Shown piece by piece: positions 1 through 7,278 of a stretch of DNA of 7,278 nucleotides. The translations under genes and the position numbers were made by a program. Source of the stretch: Myxococcales bacterium (GTDB lineage: Bacteria > Myxococcota > Myxococcia > Myxococcales > Anaeromyxobacteraceae); contig JAJYHA010000135.1 in NCBI GenBank assembly GCA_021784995.1, forward strand, positions 1-7,278, given 5' to 3'. Below the pieces are notes generated by a model. That model searched no databases. It had not been told where the DNA came from and was given only the letters and a program-made list of their open reading frames with translations. The stretch's first letter is position 1. Every line of letters begins with the position of its first letter.

Positions 1-246
1 GTCAACATCGGCGCGGTCCAGATCTCGATCGTCATCCGGACGCCCGCCTACGACTCCCGGCTGAACGGCCAGATGGACATGACGCTGCCGGCGGAGGGGA
101 ACCGGCCCGCCCTCCTCGGGCCGGCCGGCTACCGGCGGCAGGTCTACGAGACGACGGTGGCGACGCCCAACCTCGACGCCCGGGCCTCCTACTTCCCGGC
201 CTACTCCACCAGCCCGACCGACCTGCTCGACGTGGGCGGCGGGTGA
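1..246 (+). CDS. PilW-like type IV pilus minor pilin, C-terminal fragment
   Basis: An open frame enters from the left edge in frame 1 and stops at TGA 244-246, giving the last 81 residues of a protein whose start lies outside the window. It contains a strand pattern, AVQISIVIRTPAYDSR, followed about 30 residues later by YRRQVYETTVATPN. This resembles the C-terminal end of PilW-family minor pilins, where a 'valine-rich strand, spacer, YRR-x-(V/F)-x-T-T-V' arrangement is common. PilW is a minor pilin of the type IVa pilus priming complex, anchored in the inner membrane by an N-terminal helix not seen here. Position supports the call, since it lies directly before a PilX-like and a PilY1-like gene, the usual order in minor-pilin operons. 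The family's usual terminal 'RN' is not present; the protein ends in a Gly-Gly-Gly tail. Without the N-terminus, a PilV- or FimU-like assignment cannot be excluded. Confidence 0.6.
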   Translation, partial: VNIGAVQISIVIRTPAYDSRLNGQMDMTLPAEGNRPALLGPAGYRRQVYETTVATPNLDARASYFPAYSTSPTDLLDVGGG

Positions 247-247
247 C

Positions 248-251
248 GAGG
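248..251 (+). promoter_or_regulatory. Ribosome binding site (GAGG) supporting the ATG start of the PilX-like gene
   Basis: GAGG lies 6 bases before ATG 258. It favours that codon over the in-frame GTG at 243, which overlaps the upstream stop codon and has only a G-rich, non-specific stretch before it. Starting at 258 also leaves an 8-residue basic leader ending in Gly, typical of prepilins. The site directly follows the PilW-like stop, so translation of the two genes is probably coupled. Confidence 0.5.
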
Positions 252-257
252 CACCAG

Positions 258-788
258 ATGCGCCCATCGAAGCAGCGCGGGAGCGCCCTCATCCTGGCGA
301 TGATCGTGGTCATGATCGTCGCCGTCATCGGCGTCGGGATGGTCCGCTACGGCGCCCGCGAGGTGGCCGGCGCCGCCGCCGGGGCGCGCCACCAGTCGCT
401 CGCCGCCTGCGCCGACGCCGCGCGCGAGCTCCTCCTCTCCCGCTTCCACGCCCTGGGCGCGTCGCCGACGTCGCTCCAGGCGATCAACGTGCCGATGGAC
501 GGCCCCGCGGCCTCGGCCAGCACCTGGGCGATCGGCGGCCACGTCGACACCACCGGCACCATCACCGGCCCGACCGGCCAGGTCCAGGTGACGCAGGTCG
601 TCCTCCTCCCCGACGCCGCCTTCGGCCCGAGCAACCGGGCGCGCGACCTCTCGAACGTCATCTCGGTGGCCGGCCAGGGCGGGCGGCCGCTCAAGGTGGT
701 GGTCCACTGCCAGGACCACGGCAGCACGACCGATCCGACGAGCGGCCGGCAGCTCGAGGTCGAGTTCGGCGTCCGGTTCGGGCTCTAG
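258..788 (+). CDS. pilX: PilX-like type IV pilus minor pilin
   Basis: This encodes a 176-residue prepilin-like protein, a minor pilin expected to sit in the inner membrane and join the type IVa pilus priming and tip complex with PilW and PilY1. The N-terminus is MRPSKQRG followed by SALILAMIVVMIVAVIGVG: a short basic leader, a Gly at the likely prepilin peptidase cleavage site (after residue 8), and a hydrophobic helix at about residues 9-29. The mature +5 position is Leu rather than the Glu of major pilins, as in many PilX-type proteins that lack Glu5. The remainder is a small soluble domain with only two cysteines (C51, C151), which could pair. I chose ATG 258 from the GAGG site and the leader length; a GTG at 243 would add five residues (MTRHQ). 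It lies 11 bp after the PilW-like stop and 29 bp before the PilY1 start. Family assignment rests on the N-terminal pattern and gene order, because the globular part is poorly conserved in PilX proteins. Confidence 0.75.
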   Translation: MRPSKQRGSALILAMIVVMIVAVIGVGMVRYGAREVAGAAAGARHQSLAACADAARELLLSRFHALGASPTSLQAINVPMDGPAASASTWAIGGHVDTTGTITGPTGQVQVTQVVLLPDAAFGPSNRARDLSNVISVAGQGGRPLKVVVHCQDHGSTTDPTSGRQLEVEFGVRFGL

Positions 789-803
789 CCATGCCCGCGC
801 CCC

Positions 804-808
804 AGGAG
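804..808 (+). promoter_or_regulatory. Ribosome binding site (AGGAG) that decides the PilY1 start
   Basis: AGGAG lies 9 bases before ATG 818. An in-frame ATG at 791 comes upstream of this site and has no comparable purine-rich sequence before it. Using 818 removes nine residues and leaves a compact signal peptide, so 818 is the better start. Confidence 0.7.
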
Positions 809-817
809 AGCACCGCC

Positions 818-3800
818 ATGCGCCCCACCCCCACGCCTCGCGGCCTGCCGACCGGCGCCGTCGCCCTCCTCCTCGCGATCGCCCTCCCGCTCGCCGCCGA
901 CGGCCAGGCGCAGACCTGCAACCTCACCACCTCGCAGTCGGCCGCGGTCGGCCACCCGGTCGCCGGGGACGAGGCCTTCTTCAAGCTGCCGACCGGGTCG
1001 GCCAACGTGATGATCATCCAGGACACGTCGGGGTCGATGACCGACTTCGCCCAGTGCGGCGACTCCTCCTGGCCGGGGGGCGACGCCTACTGCTCCATCC
1101 CCGCCATCACCGCGCCGACCCTGTCGACCTTCACCTCGTCGGCCCCGAAGTCCTTGTCCGTCGCCGTCAACGGCACCTGCACGCCCGCCTCGGCCCCCGG
1201 GACCGGCGTCACGGCCCAGCCGGAGCTCGCCTGGATGGAGAGCGTACCGCTCTCGACCCAGTACGCCGACCCGGGGAGGCCGTACACCGCCGGCGATCTC
1301 ATGTGGGACACGCCGGCCTGGGGGAACGGCGGCAACGGGACGCCCCCCTGCTCCGGAAACAACTGCCTCTTCGACCCGACCGCCTACTACATCCCGCAGA
1401 ACTGGGGAATCACCTCGGCGAGGCGCTACGCCTTCGACACCCCGCCCTCGGGCTCCCCGCCGGCCTGCACCGCGTTCCAGGGGACGACGCCGCTCAAGGA
1501 CGCGAACGGCGCGTACGTGAACCTCGGCCCCGCCTGCACCGCCTGCATGGCCTCCAAGGGCTTCTTCCTCTACAACGTCGCCTACGTCAAAAGCTACAGG
1601 ACGAACAAGAGCGGCACCATCACCGGCTGGAACACCGCCTCCTCCGGCAAGCAGGGGCTCTTCAAGGGGACCTTCCTCAACGGCAACCCGCCCAAGTTCG
1701 TCATCGCCCGCAAGGCGGTGAAGGACCTGCTCTGGATCGACCCGCTCAACCCGTCGCAGCTCGACAACGTCCGCTTCGGCTTCACCATCTTCGACGGGGG
1801 CTACCAGGGCGTCCTGATGAGCCCGCTCGTGCCGACCCGGAGCCTCTCCTACCCGATCGTCCTGGCGAACTTCCAGAACGCGCGCCAGCCGATCGTGCAG
1901 ATGATCAACGCCACCCCGACCAGCTACGATCCCGCCGCCGGCTCGACGCCCGTCGGCCAGACCCTCTTCGACGTCGGCCAGTACTTCACCGACCAGCCGA
2001 CCTTCGCCGCCCTGTCGGGCGGCGCCTACGGCAACTCGCCGATGTTCGACGCGCCGGCGGCCAGCTCCGAGACCTGCAGCGTCTGCTGGGCCTGCCAGAA
2101 GAACTCGGTGGTGATCGTCACCGACGGCAGCCCGAACGAGGACGACTCGAACTTCCCGTCGGCGATCATCGACCCGAACTCCTTCTCCTCCGGCATCTTC
2201 ACCGGCTGGGACGACGCCGACTACTACCTGCCGACCGCCGGCACCAACACCCCGTGGCCGCCGCCGCAGAACTCGAAGCGCAACTGCGGCCCGAACGGAC
2301 AGGACTGCATCGACCTGTGGGGCGTCCCGTCCACCATGCCCCGCGTCGCCGCCTGGTTCGCCCAGAACAACCTCTGGCCGTCGCTCACCTCCTCGGCCAG
2401 CCCGGTCAACCTCTTCACCTCGACCATCGGCTTCAACATCACCAAGCAGGCGCCGCTCGACATCCTGAACGCCACCGCCAACATGGGGCAGGGCGACTTC
2501 GCCAACGTGTCGACGCCGACCCAGGTGCGCAACGCCCTCTTCCAGGCGGTCACCAACGCCGTCGCCCGCCAGAACAGCTTCAGCGCGCCGGCGGTGAGCG
2601 GCCTCGCCACCAACCAGTCCTCGGCCAACGGCGCCTTCGTCTCCCGGTTCCTGCCGAACGCCACGGCCACCTGGGAGGGCCACCTGTTCCAGGGGTCGCT
2701 CTTCGACGAGTTCCTCCAGGGGTGCGATCCGACCAAGCCGCCGTCGCAGCAGCCGATGGTCGCCTGCGGGACGGCGACCGTGTCCGCCGACCTGAACGGC
2801 GCCACCGACGCCTTCGGCAACGCCGTCTGCTCCGGCGTCTTCCTGGTGGACCAGGACTGCACCCCGATCGGCGAGAACCAGACCTCCGGCGGCTTCTACA
2901 AGCTCGACGCCGCGGGGAACGTCACCACCACCCCGGCCAACTTCCCCTGGGACGCCGGCGCCGTCCTCTCCGGCGCCGCGCCCGGCGGCACCGGCAACCC
3001 CGCCTACCGCTCGGCCGACGAGAACGCCTCGAACAAGCGGCTCATCTACACCGCCGTGAACGGGGCGCTCGTCGAGCTCACCGCCGCCAACGCCGCCATC
3101 CTCCTCCCCTACCTGAACGTCGACCCGACCTGGTGCGCCGACCCCGCCACCGGGCTCCTCCACCAGATCGGCGTCCCGATCACCGGCGTCGCCGCCACCG
3201 ACCAGCTCGAGTGCGCGAAGCAGATCATCTGGTTCGTCCGCGGCTGGGACGTCCTCGACATGGACAAGGACGGCTGCGCCGGCCCCGACAACCCGCTCAA
3301 CACCGCGGCCTGCCCCTCCGGCCTCCTCGGCGAGCAGCGCGACCGGCCCAACGACAACCGGGTCCCGCCGCTCTTCTACAAGCTGGGCGACATCTTCCAC
3401 TCCTCGCCCATCACCGTCACCGCCCCGGCCGACGAGTTCCGCTGCGACCTCGGCTACGAGAACCAGTGCCTGGCGACGATCCACGGCCCGCAGTCGCTGC
3501 CCCAGCAGACCCCGCTCCAGAGCTACCCCTCCGGCACCACGACCATCGACGCCTACGAGCAGTACCGGCAGGACAACGTGAAGCGGCAGGAGGTGGTGCT
3601 CGCCGGGGCGAACGACGGCATGATGCACGCCTTCCTGGGCGGCAACCCGACCACCCTCGACCCGACCTTCGGGACCTACAACTACGACACCGGCACCGGC
3701 GCGGAGCTCTGGGCCTTCGTCCCGCCCGACCTCCTCCCGCGGCTGCGCTCGCTCCTCGCCGCCCACCAGTACATGGTGGACGGCACCGCCATGGTCCGCG

Positions 3801-5728
3801 ACGTCTGGGTGGACGGGACCGGCGGCGGGGGCAAGGACGGGGTGAAGCAGCGCGGCGAGTTCCACACCATCGCGGTGATCACCGAGCGCTCGGGCGGCAC
3901 CCAGTACACCGCGCTCGACGTCACCGACCCGGCCTCCCCGCCGGTCTTCCTCTGGAGCTTCCCCCTGGCCTGCTCCGACGACTCGAAGTACATGGGCGAG
4001 TCCTGGAGCGACTTCGCCCCGCGCCCGCCCCCGATCGGCCCGGTGAAGCTGGCCGTCCCGGTCGGCGGCGCCAACGACCCGACCAAGCGCGGCTTCGAGG
4101 AGCGCTGGGTGGTCATGGTGAACGGCGGCTACGACCCGACGCTCGGCCGCGGCCGCGCGATCTACATGGTGGACGCCTGGACCGGCCAGACGCTCTGGCG
4201 CTACACCGCCGACGACTTCGCGAGCCAGTTCGGCTACGGCCCGTCGTCGAGCATGTACCCGGTGCCGGGCGCGGTGGCGATGCTCGACATCGGCGATCCC
4301 TCGGCCGCCACCTTCGACGCCGACGGCTTCTTCGACACCGCCACCTGGGGCGACCTGGGGGGCGACGTCTTCCTGGCGCGCCTCCACGATCCGGGCGTCG
4401 TCGGCTCGAACGGGCGGGTCGGCAACTGGTTCGTCGGCCGCGCCTTCGAGGAGCAGCGGTCGGCCGGCAACGCCCAGAACATCACCGGCCGCAGCCCCTT
4501 CTTCTACATGACCTCCAACACCTACGAGGGGACCACCCGGACGCTGCGGACCTACCTGGGCAGCGGCGACCGGGAGAACCTCATGACCACCGGCCCGACC
4601 TGCACCGCCGACGACCTGCTCGGCTGCTGCCAGGCCGGCTGCAGCGTGAGCGCCGTCGCCGCCGAGAACTACGGCGCCTGCAGCGCCGACGGCACCTTCG
4701 CCTGCGACACCGCCGGGAACCTGACCCGCCCGCCCGCCACCGGCACGCTCTGCGCCTCCGGCGGCGCGGTGACCTACAGCCAGACCGGCGCGACGCCCCT
4801 CGCCCAGGACACCGTCCTGGTCAACTGCGGCGCCGCGGCGGGGACGGCGGCCGGCTGCGCCGCCGACGGCACCTGCACCTGGGGCGGCTCGCTCACCTGC
4901 GACGCGCTCGCCACCTGCACGCCGATCGCCCCGCTCGGCCCCCGGAACCTCTCGGTGCCCAACCCGGCGCAGACCCTGACCCGGAGCCGCTTCTACGGCT
5001 TCTGGTCCTACGGCGCCAACCGGACCTTCAACACCGCCGCCGGCGCGGCCGCCTTCGACCAGAGCCGCTTCACCGACGTCCCCTACGTCGGCTGCAGCGG
5101 GATCTCCGGGACGAGCTGCGCGCTCATCGACACCACCGGCGCCGCCGTCACCTACTCCGGGACGACCAACCCGGTCACCACGACCACCTGCACCGGGGGG
5201 ACGACCCCCTGCTCGGCGACGGCCCAGGACCCGGGCTGGTTCTACGAGTACGGCCGGGTCTGCCCGCTCGCCTCCTGCACCCCGCCGCCCCCCTGGTACG
5301 ACGAAAAGACTGGCGCCGCCGCCACCATCGTCCTCGGCTGCACCACCTGGAGCGGCTTCCTGCCGATCGGCTCCTCGGGCGGGACCGACCCGTGCACCGG
5401 CTCGGTCGGCACCCCGGTCACCTACTCCTACGTGGCCGACTACGTCGCCGGCACCCCCAACGCCACCTGCGGCTACGCCGTCGCGGGGGTCGTGAGCCGG
5501 GCCGCGGCCACCTCCTCCTTCGCGCCGCCGAGCACCTCCTCGGTCCGGGTCGCGATCAGCCCCAGCGGGACGGCCTCCTACTCGACGCTCCAGATGACCC
5601 CGGGCGCGGCGCCGACGAGCCGGGCGGCCGGCAGCCGCGCCGAGCTCTCCGAGCCGGTCTACCTGATCGAGGTGCCGCGGCAGCTCCACGACTGCCGCCA
5701 CGTCAACCCGGCCGACTGCGACAACTGA
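818..5728 (+). CDS. pilY1: PilY1-type pilus-tip adhesin (vWA domain plus PilC/PilY1 beta-propeller), enlarged and cysteine-rich
   Basis: This encodes a 1636-residue exported protein of the PilY1/PilC family, which acts at the type IVa pilus tip in assembly priming, adhesion and surface sensing. A signal peptide covers about residues 1-31 (hydrophobic core AVALLLAIALPLA, likely cleaved near GQA). A von Willebrand A domain spans about 60-585 with a full MIDAS set: D69-T-S71-G-S73, T377 (STPVG) and D436 (VVIVTDG). An insertion of about 200 residues separates the first strand from the first helix (PKFVIARKAVKDLL, from 291). A linker with FSAPAV (588) and ATWEGHL (W619) follows. The C-terminal propeller has family motifs KLGDIFHSSP (855-864), AGANDGMMHAF (929-939), FVPPDLLP (967-974), ALDVTDP (to 1038) and LGSGDREN (1247-1254). 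Acidic loops at 814-825 and 1157-1173 may bind calcium. A cysteine-rich block (1262-1472) precedes a last family-like segment (1473-1552). I count 48 cysteines and no CxxCH haem motif. P. aeruginosa PilY1 is about 1160 residues. Confidence 0.92.
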   Translation: MRPTPTPRGLPTGAVALLLAIALPLAADGQAQTCNLTTSQSAAVGHPVAGDEAFFKLPTGSANVMIIQDTSGSMTDFAQCGDSSWPGGDAYCSIPAITAPTLSTFTSSAPKSLSVAVNGTCTPASAPGTGVTAQPELAWMESVPLSTQYADPGRPYTAGDLMWDTPAWGNGGNGTPPCSGNNCLFDPTAYYIPQNWGITSARRYAFDTPPSGSPPACTAFQGTTPLKDANGAYVNLGPACTACMASKGFFLYNVAYVKSYRTNKSGTITGWNTASSGKQGLFKGTFLNGNPPKFVIARKAVKDLLWIDPLNPSQLDNVRFGFTIFDGGYQGVLMSPLVPTRSLSYPIVLANFQNARQPIVQMINATPTSYDPAAGSTPVGQTLFDVGQYFTDQPTFAALSGGAYGNSPMFDAPAASSETCSVCWACQKNSVVIVTDGSPNEDDSNFPSAIIDPNSFSSGIFTGWDDADYYLPTAGTNTPWPPPQNSKRNCGPNGQDCIDLWGVPSTMPRVAAWFAQNNLWPSLTSSASPVNLFTSTIGFNITKQAPLDILNATANMGQGDFANVSTPTQVRNALFQAVTNAVARQNSFSAPAVSGLATNQSSANGAFVSRFLPNATATWEGHLFQGSLFDEFLQGCDPTKPPSQQPMVACGTATVSADLNGATDAFGNAVCSGVFLVDQDCTPIGENQTSGGFYKLDAAGNVTTTPANFPWDAGAVLSGAAPGGTGNPAYRSADENASNKRLIYTAVNGALVELTAANAAILLPYLNVDPTWCADPATGLLHQIGVPITGVAATDQLECAKQIIWFVRGWDVLDMDKDGCAGPDNPLNTAACPSGLLGEQRDRPNDNRVPPLFYKLGDIFHSSPITVTAPADEFRCDLGYENQCLATIHGPQSLPQQTPLQSYPSGTTTIDAYEQYRQDNVKRQEVVLAGANDGMMHAFLGGNPTTLDPTFGTYNYDTGTGAELWAFVPPDLLPRLRSLLAAHQYMVDGTAMVRDVWVDGTGGGGKDGVKQRGEFHTIAVITERSGGTQYTALDVTDPASPPVFLWSFPLACSDDSKYMGESWSDFAPRPPPIGPVKLAVPVGGANDPTKRGFEERWVVMVNGGYDPTLGRGRAIYMVDAWTGQTLWRYTADDFASQFGYGPSSSMYPVPGAVAMLDIGDPSAATFDADGFFDTATWGDLGGDVFLARLHDPGVVGSNGRVGNWFVGRAFEEQRSAGNAQNITGRSPFFYMTSNTYEGTTRTLRTYLGSGDRENLMTTGPTCTADDLLGCCQAGCSVSAVAAENYGACSADGTFACDTAGNLTRPPATGTLCASGGAVTYSQTGATPLAQDTVLVNCGAAAGTAAGCAADGTCTWGGSLTCDALATCTPIAPLGPRNLSVPNPAQTLTRSRFYGFWSYGANRTFNTAAGAAAFDQSRFTDVPYVGCSGISGTSCALIDTTGAAVTYSGTTNPVTTTTCTGGTTPCSATAQDPGWFYEYGRVCPLASCTPPPPWYDEKTGAAATIVLGCTTWSGFLPIGSSGGTDPCTGSVGTPVTYSYVADYVAGTPNATCGYAVAGVVSRAAATSSFAPPSTSSVRVAISPSGTASYSTLQMTPGAAPTSRAAGSRAELSEPVYLIEVPRQLHDCRHVNPADCDN
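1022..2578 (+). other. von Willebrand A domain with complete MIDAS and a long internal insertion (within PilY1)
   Basis: This region encodes residues 69-587 of the PilY1-like protein. The metal-ion-dependent adhesion site is intact by motif: DTSGS (69-73), Thr377 in STPVG, and Asp436 in VTDG. The second half follows the usual vWA course, with the strand NLFTSTIGF and the helix TPTQVRNALFQAVTNAV. Between the first strand and helix 1 lie about 200 extra residues (roughly 80-285) with eight cysteines, including a CTAC pair, many Pro, Gly and aromatic residues, and no recognised domain. A CSVCWAC cluster sits just before the TDG strand. MIDAS metals in vWA domains normally contact a ligand's acidic group, so ligand binding is plausible; the ligand is unknown. 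Confidence 0.8.
3257..3292 (+). other. EF-hand-like acidic loop (within PilY1)
   Basis: Residues 814-825 read DMDKDGCAGPDN. Acidic residues at loop positions 1, 3 and 5 with Gly at 6 match the start of an EF-hand or dockerin-type calcium loop; position 12 is Asn rather than Glu, and Asp stands at 11. It lies between VRGWD and KLGDIFHSSP, in the connector just before the beta-propeller. Calcium binding is inferred from the pattern only. Confidence 0.45.
4286..4336 (+). other. Putative calcium-binding loop of the PilY1 beta-propeller, split by an insertion
   Basis: Residues 1157-1173 read DIGDPSAATFDADGFFD and are followed by TATWGDLGGDVFLARL. In PilY1 proteins this place carries a compact D-x-(D/N)-x-D-G-x-x-D loop before an 'x-GDL-x-G' strand; the P. 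aeruginosa protein binds calcium there and uses it to control twitching motility. Here D1167, D1169 and D1173 keep the second half of the pattern, while D1157 or D1160 may supply the rest across several additional residues. The match is by motif and position only. Confidence 0.5.
4601..5233 (+). other. Cysteine-rich insertion in the C-terminal part of PilY1
   Basis: Residues 1262-1472 lie between a propeller strand ending in LGSGDREN and a segment (from GWFYEYG, 1473) that again resembles the end of PilY1 propellers. The block holds about 16 cysteines in 211 residues, many Gly, Ala and Thr, and few charged residues. A CxADGT sequence occurs at 1288 and again at 1347. The composition suggests an extracytoplasmic, disulfide-stabilised structure. 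No known domain is recognised. Confidence 0.6.
4751..5470 (+). repeat. Three degenerate Cys-VTYS-Cys protein repeats in the PilY1 C-terminus
   Basis: Three segments each begin with Cys, contain (A/P)VTYS and end with Cys after nearly the same length. They are C1312-C1337 (VTYS at 1318), C1434-C1458 (VTYS at 1444) and C1526-C1551 (VTYS at 1534), that is 26, 25 and 26 residues counting both cysteines. Their nucleotide positions are 4751-4828, 5117-5191 and 5393-5470. The sequence between the landmarks is diverged, so this is a protein-level rather than a DNA-level repeat. The third copy falls in the segment that resembles the canonical end of PilY1 propellers and may be the ancestral one. Confidence 0.5.
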
Positions 5729-5734
5729 AGGGGG
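5729..5734. other. 6-bp gap between convergent stop codons, no terminator visible
   Basis: The PilY1 stop (TGA 5726-5728) and the PilR stop on the other strand (5737-5735) are separated only by AGGGGG. I see no hairpin followed by a U-rich run for either direction. Transcripts from both sides must therefore end inside the opposing gene or depend on Rho. Confidence 0.7.
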
Positions 5735-7111
<1,377 letters not shown>

Positions 7112-7118
7112 GCGTCGA

Positions 7119-7278
7119 TCATCCTAGCCCCGGCGCGGGCGGCCGGGCGCCCTCCGCGGCCGGCGCCCCGTCGGGCGGCGGGGGGAGCCGGACGGTGAAG
7201 CGGGCCCCCTCGCCCGGGACCGAGGCGGCGGCCACGGCCCCGCCGTGGGCGTCGACCACCCGCTGGACGGTCGCCAGG
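7119..7278 (-). CDS. pilS: Sensor histidine kinase C-terminus, probably PilS
   Basis: Reading the minus strand from the right edge gives 52 residues ending at TGA 7121-7119. It begins LATVQRVVDAHGGAV, continues to SVPGEGARFTVRLP, and ends in a Pro/Ala-rich tail of about 20 residues. The first part matches the end of the HATPase_c ATP-binding domain, just after the G2 box: the '(G)LAxVxxxVxxHGG' helix, then the 'xGxGxxFxVxLP' strand. The sensory region, membrane segments, H-box and N-box lie beyond the window. Its position 7 bp before pilR, in the same direction, makes it the likely partner kinase that senses pilin level or surface contact and phosphorylates PilR D52. The name PilS rests on that adjacency, because this fragment alone would fit many kinases. 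Confidence 0.8.
   Translation of the reverse strand, partial: LATVQRVVDAHGGAVAAASVPGEGARFTVRLPPPPDGAPAAEGARPPAPGLG
7122..7125 (-). promoter_or_regulatory. Ribosome binding site (AGGA) of pilR, inside the kinase gene end
   Basis: On the minus strand AGGA precedes ATG 7111 by 10 bases and overlaps the last sense codons of the kinase gene, just before its TGA. This supports the chosen PilR start and suggests translational coupling of the kinase-regulator pair. Confidence 0.5.

Noticed and set aside
791..817. ATG 791 as the PilY1 start
   Set aside because: The AGGAG site lies downstream of it and 9 bases before ATG 818, and the extra nine residues would only lengthen the signal peptide. It remains possible but is less likely.
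1541..1552. CTAC and other CxxC pairs in PilY1 as possible c-type haem sites
   Set aside because: None is followed by His, so there is no CxxCH motif anywhere in the protein.
785..5701. A 1638-codon open frame on the minus strand across nearly all of pilY1
   Set aside because: It is extreme in Gly, Ala, Arg, Val and Glu, shows no recognisable domain, and mirrors a plus-strand frame full of PilY1 family motifs. With G or C at nearly all third positions, stop codons are rare in the other frames, so long shadow frames are expected.
7124..7126. TAG on the minus strand as the kinase stop codon
   Set aside because: It is out of frame with the ATP-binding-domain motifs; the in-frame stop is TGA at 7121-7119.

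Overview
The window is a very GC-rich bacterial segment, roughly 70% G+C by eye, with G or C at almost every third codon position and almost no intergenic DNA. Gene content and codon use suggest a deltaproteobacterial or myxobacterial-type organism (Myxococcota, Desulfuromonadota or similar). That placement is inference, because there is no rRNA or other taxonomic marker here.

Layout. A plus-strand operon runs from the left edge to about 5.73 kb: the C-terminus of a PilW-like minor pilin (1-246), a small PilX-like minor pilin (258-788), and a very large PilY1-type adhesin or pilus-tip protein (818-5728). Two minus-strand genes point back at it: a complete NtrC-type response regulator of the PilR type (7111-5735) and the C-terminal end of its upstream sensor kinase, probably PilS (7278-7119). 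The two gene sets converge tail to tail with only 6 bp between their stop codons. No gene-free stretch exceeds 30 bp, and I see no RNA genes, insertion sequences, CRISPR arrays or convincing promoters or terminators.

How the genes fit together. In type IVa pili, the minor pilins (FimU/PilV/PilW/PilX) and PilY1 form a priming complex that starts pilus assembly and stays at the pilus tip, where PilY1 acts in adhesion and surface sensing. PilS and PilR form a two-component pair that controls pilin transcription with sigma-54 RNA polymerase. The window therefore joins a pilus-tip module to a pilus regulatory module. Whether PilR controls this particular operon cannot be seen, because the operon's promoter lies upstream of the window.

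The most unusual part is the PilY1 protein. At 1636 residues it is clearly longer than the roughly 1160-residue Pseudomonas aeruginosa PilY1. It has a complete MIDAS-type von Willebrand A domain interrupted by a long cysteine-containing insertion, two acidic putative calcium loops, and a cysteine-rich block of about 210 residues near the end of the beta-propeller. A Cys-VTYS-Cys module of 25-26 residues recurs three times in the C-terminal region. I did not find a wholly new system; this looks like a known machine with an elaborated, probably disulfide-rich tip protein.
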